Assembly (NCBI GenBank): GCA_947489325.1
Contig: CANLDA010000009.1
Span: forward strand, 1 to 64,000
Length of the DNA stretch: 64,000 nucleotides
DNA from: an uncultured Paracoccaceae bacterium
GTDB taxonomy: Bacteria; Pseudomonadota; Alphaproteobacteria; Rhodobacterales; Rhodobacteraceae
Reading direction: 5' to 3'
Under the pieces are notes generated by a model. The model searched no databases. It was given only the letters and a program-made list of their open reading frames with translations, and was not told where the DNA came from. This document shows, piece after piece, positions 30,002 through 40,254 of this stretch (the stretch's first letter is position 1; each line of letters opens with the position of its first letter). A program made the position numbers and the translations under genes.

Positions 30002-30355
30002 CTATACCGGAAGCACGGCTGCGAGAACGCGGCGTCCTTCGCTGAGCAGGATGTTATAGGTGCGGCAGGCTGAAGCGCTTTGCATAACTTCAACCCCCAT
30101 GCCTGCCCCCTCCAGCGCCTCGCGCAGAGCGACAGGCGCATGAGCGATTTCCGAACCCGTGCCCAACAAAACAACATCGATGTCGTCTTTGAATGCAAGG
30201 ATCGCATCCAAATCAGCGTACCCGGCCCAAGGCTGCGCGCCCTTTATGTGGGCCAGCATTGCACCATTGATCACCTGCCCGCCGATGCGAAAGAAGCCGG
30301 GGCCGTACCCTTCGATGGGCAGGGCTTCTTCAAATTGGATTTCGCTGAGTTCCAT
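30002..30355 (-). CDS. Mth938-like (DUF498) domain protein
   Basis: A 117-residue protein of the Mth938/AAMDC/NDUFAF3 fold family. GYGPGFFRIGG, IKGAQPW, VVLLGTGSEI and ACRTYNILLSEGRRVLAAVLPV are all characteristic. Bacterial members are often found beside secDF, as here; the mitochondrial relative NDUFAF3 assists complex I assembly, so a membrane-protein assembly role is plausible but unproven. ATG 30355 begins 1 base after the upstream stop; an in-frame GTG lies at 30367. Confidence 0.85.
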   Translation of the reverse strand: MELSEIQFEEALPIEGYGPGFFRIGGQVINGAMLAHIKGAQPWAGYADLDAILAFKDDIDVVLLGTGSEIAHAPVALREALEGAGMGVEVMQSASACRTYNILLSEGRRVLAAVLPV

Positions 30356-30356
30356 T

Positions 30357-31121
30357 TCAATGTCCACTTGCGTTCAAAAAAGGCAGGCCAGAGATCGCGG
30401 CGGCTGCGATGATAACATAGGCGATTGTGCGGTAAATGCGCGTATAGGCCGGATTAAACAACCATGTGCCCAACATGTTGCCCAGAAAGTTAGGAATATT
30501 CAAACATAGACCCAACAACAGGATGGTACTGTCAAATTTCGCTAGCACAGCAAATCCTGCGATCATCAGAAGATCAAAGAACACCATATAGAGCGCGGTA
30601 TTTGCGCGGATCACCTGCGGGGGTAAGGGGCGTGACATATAAAACAAGATGATAGGTGGGCCCGGAATACCAACAGACCCACCCGTAATGCCGCACATAG
30701 CCCCGACGCCATACACCATTGGTGGACGCACTTCGCCGCGATACCGCAAACCGCTAAGCAGGATCACCAGCATCCCAAGGGAAATAATGGACAAGGCATA
30801 CCGAAACACCTCTGGCGCGATGGCGAACAGCAAAGCCATACCAATGGGTAATGTCATCAAAGTGCTGATCATCAATCGGCGCAAATCGCGCACATGCACA
30901 TGAGCAATCGCGCGTGGGATCATTGGAAGCTGTCCAATCAACTCCATCAACATCAAAGTCGCAATGGCTGCGACGGGCGGCAGAATTTGCGCAGCGACAG
31001 GCATATAGATCATGCCACCGCCAAAACCTGCAAAACCGCGCACTGTCCCTGCCACAAGGGCGATGGCCAATAGCCAAACCACGCCCTCAATGGCAAAAAC
31101 GGCAGAGAGTGCCTCAGGCAT
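30357..31121 (-). CDS. TauE/SafE-family anion permease
   Basis: A 254-residue integral membrane protein with seven to eight hydrophobic helices. The N-terminal GTVRGFAGFGGGMIYMPVA and the second-half GITGGSVGIPGPPIILFYMS are the inverted-repeat signatures of the sulfite exporter TauE/SafE (DUF81) family. The solute could be sulfite, sulfoacetate or another organic anion. Start ATG 31121 lies inside the last codons of secF (8-bp overlap), so it is co-expressed with the Sec genes; a functional link is not evident. Confidence 0.87.
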   Translation of the reverse strand: MPEALSAVFAIEGVVWLLAIALVAGTVRGFAGFGGGMIYMPVAAQILPPVAAIATLMLMELIGQLPMIPRAIAHVHVRDLRRLMISTLMTLPIGMALLFAIAPEVFRYALSIISLGMLVILLSGLRYRGEVRPPMVYGVGAMCGITGGSVGIPGPPIILFYMSRPLPPQVIRANTALYMVFFDLLMIAGFAVLAKFDSTILLLGLCLNIPNFLGNMLGTWLFNPAYTRIYRTIAYVIIAAAAISGLPFLNASGH

Positions 31122-32082
31122 CAATATTAGCGAATTGATTGCCTTTGTTGGCATCCTGCTTGGACCAGTCGCGTTTTACGCCCAGTTTCAGCAACACGGT
31201 AGAGGCAATAAAGACCGAAGAATAGGTGCCCACAATCACACCCCAGATCATCGCAAAGACAAAACCCCGGATCACGTCGCCGCCCAGCACAAACAGTGAA
31301 ATCAATGCAAGCAACGTGGTGACAGAGGTCATCACAGTACGGCTGAGCGTTTCGTTGATGGACAGGTTCAGCACCTCTTTAAGGTCCTTTTGTTTGTACT
31401 TGCGCAGGTTTTCCCGCACCCGATCAAACACCACCACGGTATCGTTCAACGAATACCCCACGATGGTCAAAAGTGCCGCAATGATCGGCAGGCCAAACTG
31501 GATTTGCAGAACCGAGAACACACCGATGGTCAGTGCCACATCGTGCACAAGGGCTGCAACTGCACCCACTGCAAACTGCCATTCAAACCGCAACCAGATA
31601 TAGATCAGAACCGCTGCAATCGCTAAAACAACCGCGATGACCGCTGTTTGGATCAACTCACCCGACACCTTGGGGCCAACGGATTCCACCGCGCCAAAGC
31701 TGACGTCTGGGGCCACCGTTCGCAGGGCATCCTGCACACTGTTGACCAGATCAGAGGTTGCCGCCTCTTGACCCTCTTGGGCCTGAATACGGATCATGGT
31801 GACGTGCTGAGTGTCTTCAAAGCTGGGGTCAAACACCTCGGAAATAGAGACATCGCCTAGGTTCAATGGTGTCAGCGCATCACGATAGGCCGCCACATCC
31901 ACGTCTTGCGCACTTTCGGTGCGCAGGGTGGTGCCGCCCTTAAAGTCGATGCCAAAATTCAAACCCATCAAGGCAAAACTGATCACCGTGGCGACGATCA
32001 ATATCGAAGATAGGCCCATTGAAATCGCAGATTTTCCGAAGAAATCCCAATTCGTTTCCTGAGGAACAAGTCTTAGGCGCAT
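31114..32082 (-). CDS. secF: preprotein translocase subunit SecF
   Basis: A 322-residue RND-type membrane subunit that, with SecD, uses proton motive force to pull exported proteins through SecYEG. It has the short first helix and GIDFKGGTTL strand, then five C-terminal helices with IVGYSLNDTVVVFDRVREN and LSINETLSRTVMTS. It is 3 bp downstream of secD. Confidence 0.97.
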   Translation of the reverse strand: MRLRLVPQETNWDFFGKSAISMGLSSILIVATVISFALMGLNFGIDFKGGTTLRTESAQDVDVAAYRDALTPLNLGDVSISEVFDPSFEDTQHVTMIRIQAQEGQEAATSDLVNSVQDALRTVAPDVSFGAVESVGPKVSGELIQTAVIAVVLAIAAVLIYIWLRFEWQFAVGAVAALVHDVALTIGVFSVLQIQFGLPIIAALLTIVGYSLNDTVVVFDRVRENLRKYKQKDLKEVLNLSINETLSRTVMTSVTTLLALISLFVLGGDVIRGFVFAMIWGVIVGTYSSVFIASTVLLKLGVKRDWSKQDANKGNQFANIDA

Positions 32083-32085
32083 GTT

Positions 32086-33747
32086 TTATACCTCGATCTT
32101 TTTGGGGCGACGTTTATCAAACCAGATGACGATCATCAGGCGGGTAACATAGATGGCTGTGAAGACGGACGTCAGAATGCCAAGGCCAAGGGTAATGGCA
32201 AAACCACGCACAGGGCCAGAGCCCATAGCAAACAAAATCACTGCCGTCAGGAAGGTGGTGATATTGGCGTCCACAATCGCGCTGAGGGCTTTTTCATAGC
32301 CAAGCGAGATAGCGCGCGCCGGACCTTTGCCCGATTTCAGCTCTTCGCGGATACGTTCAAACACCAGAACATTGGCATCCACCGCCATACCAATGGTCAG
32401 AACGATACCTGCAATACCTGGCAGTGTCAGCGTGGCACCGATCAAACTGAGCAAGCCAAAGATAAGGCCGACGTTGATGATCAGGGCGATATTGGCGAAC
32501 AGGCCAAAGGTGCCATAGCTGAGGAACATGAACACAAGCACGGCGCCAAAGGCGACAATGCAGGCAATCTTACCCGCATCAATGCTGTCTTGCCCCAACT
32601 CTGGGCCGATGGTGCGTTCTTCGACAAACGTCAGCTTGGCTGGCAAAGCCCCTGCCCGCAAAAGCACCGCAAGATTGGTGCTTTCTTCGACAGAGAACCG
32701 ACCTGTAATGATGCCTGATCCACCGGGAATATGTGATTGAATGACGGGTGCACTGATGACCTCGTTATCCAGAACGATGGCAAAAGGTGAGCCGATATTT
32801 TCTGCGGTATAGTCGCCAAATTTACGCGCGCCCGATGGGTTGAATCGGAAACTGACTGCTGGGCGGCCGTTCTGATCAAAGCTGGGTTGTGCGTCAACCA
32901 GTTCTTCACCGGTCACAACGGCCGCGCTTTCGACGGTGTAAAACACGCCTTCTTCGTCCAGCGACGGCAAAATTTCATTGCCAATACCAGCACTGGCTTC
33001 CGCGCTGGAGGCGCGCCCAACGACCGGATTAAAGGTCAGTTGCGCGGTGGTGCCGATGATATCCTTCAGCTCACTTGCTGAGCCAACGCCCGGCACCTGA
33101 ATAAGAATACGATCTGACCCCTGACGTTGAATGGTGGGTTCGCGCGTGCCGACCTCGTCAATCCGGCGGCGAATGATTTCCAGAGATTGGCGCACTGTGC
33201 GTTCATCCGTGGCCAGCTTTTCTGCCTCTGACAAATTGATAACGATCACGTCGCCGTCAACCGAAACCTCGATATCATTTGATCCGGCACCCGTCAGTGA
33301 CACAACAGGTTGCGCCATGCCACGTATGATTTGTGCAGCCTCTTGAATGGCCTCGGGCTTTGAGATTTTCACTCGCAACTCGTCAACCGCCGATGGCTGG
33401 CGGCGAATGGTGCCGATGGTGGCGCGCTGTTCACGCAGAAGATTGCGCACCTCGGGCCACATGCCTTTCATGCGGGCCTCATAGACATCGGCGACCTGCA
33501 CTTCAGCCAGCAAATGCGCACCGCCGCGCAGATCAAGACCAAGATTGACCAAGGCGCGCGGCAGATAGGAAGGCCACATGGCCTCTTGAGCATCCAGATG
33601 CGCGCCCGTTTGGCCCTCTTCGATCAGGGTTACGGCGTCATTATGCGTCTCGACCCGCGTATAAAACGCATTGGGTAGCGCAAGGAACAATCCAAGGGCA
33701 CACAGCCCCCAGATCAGTACCCTCTTCCAGAGGTCGATTTGCAGCAT
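32086..33747 (-). CDS. secD: preprotein translocase subunit SecD
   Basis: A 553-residue partner of SecF. It opens with a transmembrane helix and the periplasmic strand NLGLDLRGGAHLL. The SecD P1 head follows (RRIDEVGTREPTIQRQGSDRI), and then six helices with GMAVDANVLVFERIREE and ITTFLTAVILFAMGSGPVRGFA. Length and blocks are normal. It lies in the minus-strand operon yajC-secD-secF. Confidence 0.98.
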   Translation of the reverse strand: MLQIDLWKRVLIWGLCALGLFLALPNAFYTRVETHNDAVTLIEEGQTGAHLDAQEAMWPSYLPRALVNLGLDLRGGAHLLAEVQVADVYEARMKGMWPEVRNLLREQRATIGTIRRQPSAVDELRVKISKPEAIQEAAQIIRGMAQPVVSLTGAGSNDIEVSVDGDVIVINLSEAEKLATDERTVRQSLEIIRRRIDEVGTREPTIQRQGSDRILIQVPGVGSASELKDIIGTTAQLTFNPVVGRASSAEASAGIGNEILPSLDEEGVFYTVESAAVVTGEELVDAQPSFDQNGRPAVSFRFNPSGARKFGDYTAENIGSPFAIVLDNEVISAPVIQSHIPGGSGIITGRFSVEESTNLAVLLRAGALPAKLTFVEERTIGPELGQDSIDAGKIACIVAFGAVLVFMFLSYGTFGLFANIALIINVGLIFGLLSLIGATLTLPGIAGIVLTIGMAVDANVLVFERIREELKSGKGPARAISLGYEKALSAIVDANITTFLTAVILFAMGSGPVRGFAITLGLGILTSVFTAIYVTRLMIVIWFDKRRPKKIEV

Positions 33748-33775
33748 AATTGCCTGCCTTACTTAATTAGATTTA

Positions 33776-34054
33776 TCAGGTCGCTGGCTCGGTTTTGGAC
33801 CGCACATCCGCGATGGTGGATTGTACAACACGCACTTTCACGCCTTCGGACAGTTCAACCTCGACCTCATTGTCTTCTTTGACTTTCACAACCTTGCCGA
33901 TCAGACCGCCCTGTGTGACCACTTGGTCCCCACGGCGCAGACCAGCAACCATAGCTTGATGCTGTTTCATCTTTTTCTGTTGTGGGCGGATAAGCAGGAA
34001 ATACATGATCGCGAAGATCAGGATAAGCGGGAGAAACTGGCCGATGGCTTCCAT
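33776..34054 (-). CDS. yajC: preprotein translocase subunit YajC
   Basis: A 92-residue single-span membrane protein of the SecDF-YajC complex. The helix LPLILIFAIMYFLLIRPQQKK and the cytoplasmic GDQVVTQGGLIGKV are the hallmarks. It is the first gene of the Sec/Ccm series, 28 bp before secD. Confidence 0.97.
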   Translation of the reverse strand: MEAIGQFLPLILIFAIMYFLLIRPQQKKMKQHQAMVAGLRRGDQVVTQGGLIGKVVKVKEDNEVEVELSEGVKVRVVQSTIADVRSKTEPAT

Positions 34055-34165
34055 TTGGTCTGTCCTTGTTCGGGCGGGATTATCCCCGCGAAATTTGCAG
34101 GGAACCTATGTGCTCTGTCGCAGTGATGCAAGGCGGGAAAGCGCGGAATAAGGCCCTTAACACTC

Positions 34166-35092
34166 TTAAGAAGAGCGTGTGGCCGCAACAAGATCATTAC
34201 CCACCCCCCTGAGCAATTCCGCAAGCTCGACAAACCACCCATCATCACCACTGCCCGCACGTCGCACCAGACCAATTTGGCGCGAAGGTTCAGGAGATGA
34301 AAACCGACAAAGGGTGATACCCGGCGTGCTGGCCTGCTCCACGAAAATCGCCAGTTCAGGCATCAAAGTGAACCCAAACCCCGCCGCCACCAGCCGCGAC
34401 AGGGTCGCAAGCGAAGAGGCCCCCATATTAATCTGACTGTGCCCACGGCCCCGCCCGCAGACCTCTAGCGCTTGATCTGTCAGGCAATGCCCATCCTCAA
34501 GCAACATCAATTGATGTGACTGCAATACCGTCGGACGTAATGTTTCTGCCGCGTTTTCAAGAACTTGAACACGTTCTGGCGTGCCTGCAAGCAAAAACCG
34601 ATCCTCAAACAACGGTATTTCTGTCAACCCCTCGTGTCCTGAAGGCAAGGCCATCACGGCGGCATCCAACGTACCCGCCTGCAACATCCCAATAAGGCGA
34701 TCCGTCTTACCCTCCATGACATGCACATCCAAAGAGATGTCGCGCGATCGCAACCGTTCCAGCGCATTGGGCAACAGATAGGGTGCGATCGTCGGGATCA
34801 TACCAAGTGCGAGTTGGCCCACCAAACCTGACCGCCAACGCGCACTTTGCTCTAAGGTTTCTACATCTTGCAGGATGCGATTTGCATATTCTAGCGTTTG
34901 CCTCCCAAAGGGCGTTAACACCACATCGCGCGCGTGACGTTCAACCAGTGGGCCTTTTAAACTGGTTTCTAAGTCTTTGATTTGCACGGAAAGCGCGGGT
35001 TGGCTGACATGACATGCCCCTGCCGCGCGGCCAAAATTGCGGTGCGCGGCCAAGGCCTTGAAATAGGTCAACTGTCGCAAGGTGATTGTCAT
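34166..35092 (-). CDS. oxyR: hydrogen peroxide-sensing LysR regulator OxyR
   Basis: A 308-residue LysR-family regulator. The winged helix covers residues 1-60 (LRQLTYFKALAAHRNFGRAAGACHVSQPALS). The effector domain contains LEDGHCLTDQALEVCG, placing the redox pair at Cys203 and Cys212, as in OxyR. Oxidation of this pair by peroxide switches on catalase and other defence genes. No catalase gene is beside it. It lies 41 bp downstream of the DUF6456 gene in the same direction. Confidence 0.88.
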   Translation of the reverse strand: MTITLRQLTYFKALAAHRNFGRAAGACHVSQPALSVQIKDLETSLKGPLVERHARDVVLTPFGRQTLEYANRILQDVETLEQSARWRSGLVGQLALGMIPTIAPYLLPNALERLRSRDISLDVHVMEGKTDRLIGMLQAGTLDAAVMALPSGHEGLTEIPLFEDRFLLAGTPERVQVLENAAETLRPTVLQSHQLMLLEDGHCLTDQALEVCGRGRGHSQINMGASSLATLSRLVAAGFGFTLMPELAIFVEQASTPGITLCRFSSPEPSRQIGLVRRAGSGDDGWFVELAELLRGVGNDLVAATRSS

Positions 35093-35133
35093 AAGGGGAA
35101 TTTATGGAATTGCTACAAAATCACAACCCAAAA

Positions 35134-36261
35134 CTATCCGATATAGGCCCCATCTGCCCCTGGCCCATCCCGATAATGTTGCCGCAGACGTGTTAAGGCA
35201 ATGCGCAGCACAATCTTGGCAGAGCGCGCCGACCATCCCAGACGCTTCTCGGTCTGCTCCAGCCCCTCCAGGTAACAGCAACACCGCAGCGCCACATCCG
35301 AAAGCCCCTCTCCCAAATCTTCCAACGCAGTAGCAACCCGTGCCCGCGCGGCATCCGGGCCTGACCCCACATGCGCATCAGGTGCAAAACTGCCCCGTTC
35401 CCCCCCGGTCAGAAAACGATCCCAGTTTTGCCCAACCCGCGGCCCCATCTGAGCCAGCTCAAAATCTTCGCGCAAGCGCTCGCCTGCAGCCACCAGATCA
35501 TCCGACAGAAAGGGCTTTCCGAATTTATCCTTGCGACGCGCCAAGGCAGTCAGGGGTGATTCCGCTGCGTTAAACCGTACACGACGCGGCGCGGCACCCT
35601 CTTCATCTTGCACCAGTTTTTCGCCGGGAATTTGATGTTGCGCGGCAAAGGGAGATTGTGCATCCGCAAACCCTTGCGCGCAATTCTCGGCCTCGGCCAT
35701 CAGCCGATTCAGCGCCGCGCGGCCCGCGCTTGTGATCGTGTACCGTGAAATACGCCCCGGTTCTTTGCAGGAAATCCAATCCTTCAATGCCATCGCTTGG
35801 GCCACTGCGCGGTCCACCACAGCAGTACGTAACGAGGATCCATCTTCCGCTTCACGTACCACAACCGCCTTTTCCATTTCCTTGGCAAAGGCCAGAACTG
35901 CACCTGACTCACACAACCTACGCAGGACTCGCCTTCCCTCTCGTGCGAGGGTCGCTTCGCTTGGCGCAGTGGTTTCTTGATTGTTTCCATCCATCGCAAC
36001 ACACTCCTTATACATTAACGCCGGGCTTGCGCCAAAATGCACCTGTCCCAAGGTGGTCAGCGCTTCATCAACCAACGGATCATCCCGTAAGGTTTCAAAT
36101 TTGCGCACTTGTCGCAAAACCGTCGAGGCATGACATTGGGATTTTCGCGCAAGTTCTCGTATTGAAAGGCCTTTTTCTGTGTGCTCAAGGTATCTTTTTG
36201 CCCCATTTGGCACCCATTCTGGTACTGTTTGACCATTCATACTCAACTGTCGTCTGCGCAT
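35134..36261 (-). CDS. DUF6456 domain protein, putative DNA-binding regulator
   Basis: A 375-residue alphaproteobacterial protein. Residues about 15-60 look like a helix-turn-helix (KRYLEHTEKGLSIRELARKSQCHASTVLRQVRKFE). A second winged-helix-like segment lies around 110-190 (ISRYTITSAGRAALNRL). The C-terminal DUF6456 region (FLSDDLVAAGERLREDFELAQMGPRVGQNWDRF, ... LGWSARSAKIVLRIALTRLRQHY) resembles sigma-like helices. The start fits GAGGTGAAAG before ATG 36261. The architecture suggests a transcription regulator, target unknown. The promoter side holds two near-DnaA boxes. Confidence 0.7.
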   Translation of the reverse strand: MRRRQLSMNGQTVPEWVPNGAKRYLEHTEKGLSIRELARKSQCHASTVLRQVRKFETLRDDPLVDEALTTLGQVHFGASPALMYKECVAMDGNNQETTAPSEATLAREGRRVLRRLCESGAVLAFAKEMEKAVVVREAEDGSSLRTAVVDRAVAQAMALKDWISCKEPGRISRYTITSAGRAALNRLMAEAENCAQGFADAQSPFAAQHQIPGEKLVQDEEGAAPRRVRFNAAESPLTALARRKDKFGKPFLSDDLVAAGERLREDFELAQMGPRVGQNWDRFLTGGERGSFAPDAHVGSGPDAARARVATALEDLGEGLSDVALRCCCYLEGLEQTEKRLGWSARSAKIVLRIALTRLRQHYRDGPGADGAYIG

Positions 36262-36295
36262 CTTTCACCTCATTAGGTTAGAAGGGGTGACCTTG

Positions 36296-36342
36296 TTATC
36301 CCCAAGTTTTTCCCTAAAATTTTCCACAACTTATGCGCGATT
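36296..36342. promoter_or_regulatory. candidate DnaA boxes and GANTC site in divergent spacer
   Basis: TTATCCCCA (36296-36304) and TTTTCCACA (36320-36328) each differ by one base from the DnaA box TTATCCACA. A GATTC, the GANTC target of the CcrM methylase, lies just beyond, near 36339. They are in the 236-bp spacer between the divergent DUF6456 and DUF6477 genes. Short AT-rich matches arise by chance, so this is tentative. Confidence 0.25.
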
Positions 36343-36497
36343 CGTTACCCGTTTGTTAATAATCATGCCTACTTTCCTTACATTGTTTCCAAATATTAAA
36401 CAGAAGTGAAAGCCTGCGCGCGCCAATTTGATGCCTCACGCAACACCCGCTTTGGTTGTGTCATGGTCAATTTAGAAATTCTCAAAAGGACCGAGCG

Positions 36498-36785
36498 ATG
36501 AAAGATATACTCAGCATTCTGAACGACCTACGCCGCCCGCGCCTGCTTATTCGTGCTGCTCGTGAAGGGGCGCAGGAATACTGTCGTGACAGCCATCTGA
36601 AACGTCATCTGGGTTATGGCGCACTGCCCCGCAGCGGCCCTGCTCTGATGAAACTGATGGAAATCGAAGGTGTATTGAATGACCAGCGCCATCGCGAAGA
36701 CGCTGGGTATTCATTGATCAAACACGTGGATGTGCTGATCGCAATGATGGGCGAGGCACGCCTTTTGCGCACTTCACACATGTAA
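36498..36785 (+). CDS. DUF6477 family protein
   Basis: A 95-residue basic, helical protein (MKDILSILNDLRRPRLLIRAAREGAQEY...) that looks like the Rhodobacterales family DUF6477. There is no signal peptide or membrane helix. RPRLLIRAAREG and an LRTSHM-like end are typical. The ribosome site AAAGGACCGAGCG precedes ATG 36498. It is divergent from the DUF6456 gene and convergent with the MttB-like gene. The function is unknown. Confidence 0.7.
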   Translation: MKDILSILNDLRRPRLLIRAAREGAQEYCRDSHLKRHLGYGALPRSGPALMKLMEIEGVLNDQRHREDAGYSLIKHVDVLIAMMGEARLLRTSHM

Positions 36786-36791
36786 GATCAC

Positions 36792-36820
36792 AAAAAAAGG
36801 GCGCGCCAGTAGGCACGCCC
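36792..36820 (-). terminator. intrinsic terminator of the MttB-like gene
   Basis: GGGCGCGCC and GGCACGCCC pair (one mismatch) around AGTA. On the minus strand the stem is followed by seven T, so it ends the minus-strand transcript 26 bp past that gene's stop. Confidence 0.8.
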
Positions 36821-36845
36821 CTGTCTTAGTCGTTTCAGACCTGTC

Positions 36846-38390
36846 TTACATGAAAGAGTCTGGCATGGATTCTTTCTTCTTCGCAACATAGGCCTCAAGG
36901 CCTTCTTTGATACCCGGATCCATCTCAGGCTGTTGATACTGCGCCAACAAGGTATCCACGCGGCTTGTCGCCAATTGACGTGTATCGCGCGCGCCTTCTT
37001 CTTCCCAAGTCTCGAACGGTTTGTAATCCAGCAGGTCAGATTTCCAGAACGCTGTCTTGAAATTTTCTTGCGTATGCTCGCATCCAAGATAATGCCCACC
37101 AGGGCCAACCTCGCGGATCGCATCCATCGCTTGGGCACCTTCATCATAGGCCACACCTTTGGCCAATGAATGCAATGTACCCAGTTGATCGGCATCCATG
37201 ACAAACTTTTCAAAATCCGCCACAAGACCGCCTTCCAGCCAGCCACAGGCGTGCAGCATAAAGTTCACACCCGACAACAGACCCATGTTCAAAGAGTTCG
37301 CTGTTTCATACGCCGCCTGCGCATCTGGCAGTTTTGATCCACAGAAAGACCCGGCAGACCGGAATGGCAGACCCAAACGGCGCGCCAATTGGCCAGCACC
37401 ATAGGTAACAAGCGACGCTTCTGGTGTCCCAAATGTTGGCGCGCCAGAGTTCATGTCGATTGAGGACACAAACGCACCAAAGATCGCCGGGGCACCCGCG
37501 CGCACCAGCTGGTGATACGCCACACCGGCCAAAACTTCGGCCAGAACCTGCGTCAACGTCCCCGTCACAGACACAGGTGCCATCGCGCCGCCCACGATAA
37601 AGGGTGAAATGATGCAGGCTTGATTGTTTTGCGCATAAACTTCCAACGAACCCATCATCACGTCATCAAACGTCATCGGAGAGTTGATGTTGGTCAGCGA
37701 CGTCATGACAGTGTTGTTTTGAACAAATTCTTCGCCAAACAAGATGCCGCACATATCGACCGAATCCTGCGCGCGGCTTGGCTCTGTCACAGACCCCATA
37801 AAGGGTTTGTCCGACAACGTCATATGCGCCATCAACATGTCCAAGTGACGCTTGTTCACCGGAATGTCGGTTGGTTCACAAACCGTGCCGCCTGAATGAT
37901 GCAACCACTTGGACATATAGGCCAGTTTCACGAATTTGTTGAAATCACCCATGGTCGCATAACGACGTCCACCCTGTGCGTCGCGTACAAACGGAGGGCC
38001 ATACACCGGTGCCAAAACCAGATTCTTGCCGCCAACAACCACTGATTTCTCAGGATTGCGCGCATGTTGTGTAAACTCGCTAGGTGCTGTGGAACACAGC
38101 TTGCGCGCCAACCCACGGGGAATGCGCACACGCTCGCCGTTGATATCCGCACCCGCATTGCGCCACCGCTCAAGCGCGGCCGGGTTGTCCACAAAATTCA
38201 CGCCAACCTCTTCCAGAATGGTCTCGGCGTTATATTCGATGATCTCCAACGCTTCTTCGTTCAACACTTCCATGTTGGGAATGTTGCGCTGAATAAATTT
38301 CGCGGTTTCAAAAGAAACGCTGCTGCGTTCGGCGCGACGGGCTGCGCCCCCGCCCCCACGCGCGCGACGACGCGGTGCTGCTTCTGTCAT
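36846..38390 (-). CDS. trimethylamine methyltransferase family (MttB-like, non-pyrrolysine) protein
   Basis: A 514-residue member of the MttB superfamily. Alignable blocks include TLSDKPFMGSVTEPSRAQDSVDM, GGAMAPVSVTGTL, GAPAIFG and GGLVADFEKFVMDADQLG. The archaeal enzyme uses pyrrolysine; here the frame has no internal amber codon, so this is the non-Pyl type, some of which demethylate glycine betaine or other quaternary amines onto a corrinoid protein. The N-terminus is unusually Arg/Ala/Gly-rich (RRRARGGGGAARRAERSS). No corrinoid protein is adjacent. The substrate is unproven, but a methylated amine fits a marine diet. Confidence 0.83.
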   Translation of the reverse strand: MTEAAPRRRARGGGGAARRAERSSVSFETAKFIQRNIPNMEVLNEEALEIIEYNAETILEEVGVNFVDNPAALERWRNAGADINGERVRIPRGLARKLCSTAPSEFTQHARNPEKSVVVGGKNLVLAPVYGPPFVRDAQGGRRYATMGDFNKFVKLAYMSKWLHHSGGTVCEPTDIPVNKRHLDMLMAHMTLSDKPFMGSVTEPSRAQDSVDMCGILFGEEFVQNNTVMTSLTNINSPMTFDDVMMGSLEVYAQNNQACIISPFIVGGAMAPVSVTGTLTQVLAEVLAGVAYHQLVRAGAPAIFGAFVSSIDMNSGAPTFGTPEASLVTYGAGQLARRLGLPFRSAGSFCGSKLPDAQAAYETANSLNMGLLSGVNFMLHACGWLEGGLVADFEKFVMDADQLGTLHSLAKGVAYDEGAQAMDAIREVGPGGHYLGCEHTQENFKTAFWKSDLLDYKPFETWEEEGARDTRQLATSRVDTLLAQYQQPEMDPGIKEGLEAYVAKKKESMPDSFM

Positions 38391-38539
38391 GACTGTTCCT
38401 CACCAAAAGGCGTTACGTTTGAACCACAAATATCGCCCGTCGCACCCAAACCGCGCAAAGATTACGGCCATTCAAGTTGAAAAGCGACATTTGCCCCTCA
38501 TTCTGTCCAAAATCCGCTTCTTCTTGGCGAAAATATCCT

Positions 38540-38597
38540 CGGGGGTGAATTGGCTTTGATGCAATCAAGGCCAAGAGGGGGCAGACAGCCCCCTTTT
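38540..38597 (+). promoter_or_regulatory. candidate attenuator leader or small RNA upstream of guaA
   Basis: Two hairpins lie in tandem on the plus strand. The first is an 11-bp stem (TTGGCTTTGAT/ATCAAGGCCAA, loop GCA, 38550-38574). The second is a strong terminator (AGGGGGC/GCCCCCT, loop AGACA, then TTTT, 38576-38597). Nothing coding on this strand precedes them, and guaA starts 48 bp later. A CGGGGG run at 38540-38545 could pair instead with the CCCCC of the terminator, which would make an antiterminator. It may be an attenuator of guaA or the end of an sRNA. Confidence 0.45.
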
Positions 38598-38645
38598 ACG
38601 TCAATCCCACTTGCGAAACAGCCCTGTTTCGCTTAAGCGGCGATC

Positions 38646-40214
<1,569 letters not shown>

Positions 40215-40224
40215 TCAGATCACG

Positions 40225-40254
40225 CGCCGCCCCAATTGGGGCGGCGTATTTGTT
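40225..40254 (+). terminator. intrinsic terminator after guaA
   Basis: A 22-bp perfect palindrome with GC arms (CGCCGCCCC.../GGGGCGGCG) is followed by TATTTGTTT. It lies between convergent genes. Confidence 0.8.

Noticed and set aside
36846-38390. Pyrrolysine in the MttB-like protein
   Set aside because: The frame has no internal TAG, so there is no sequence basis for pyrrolysine.
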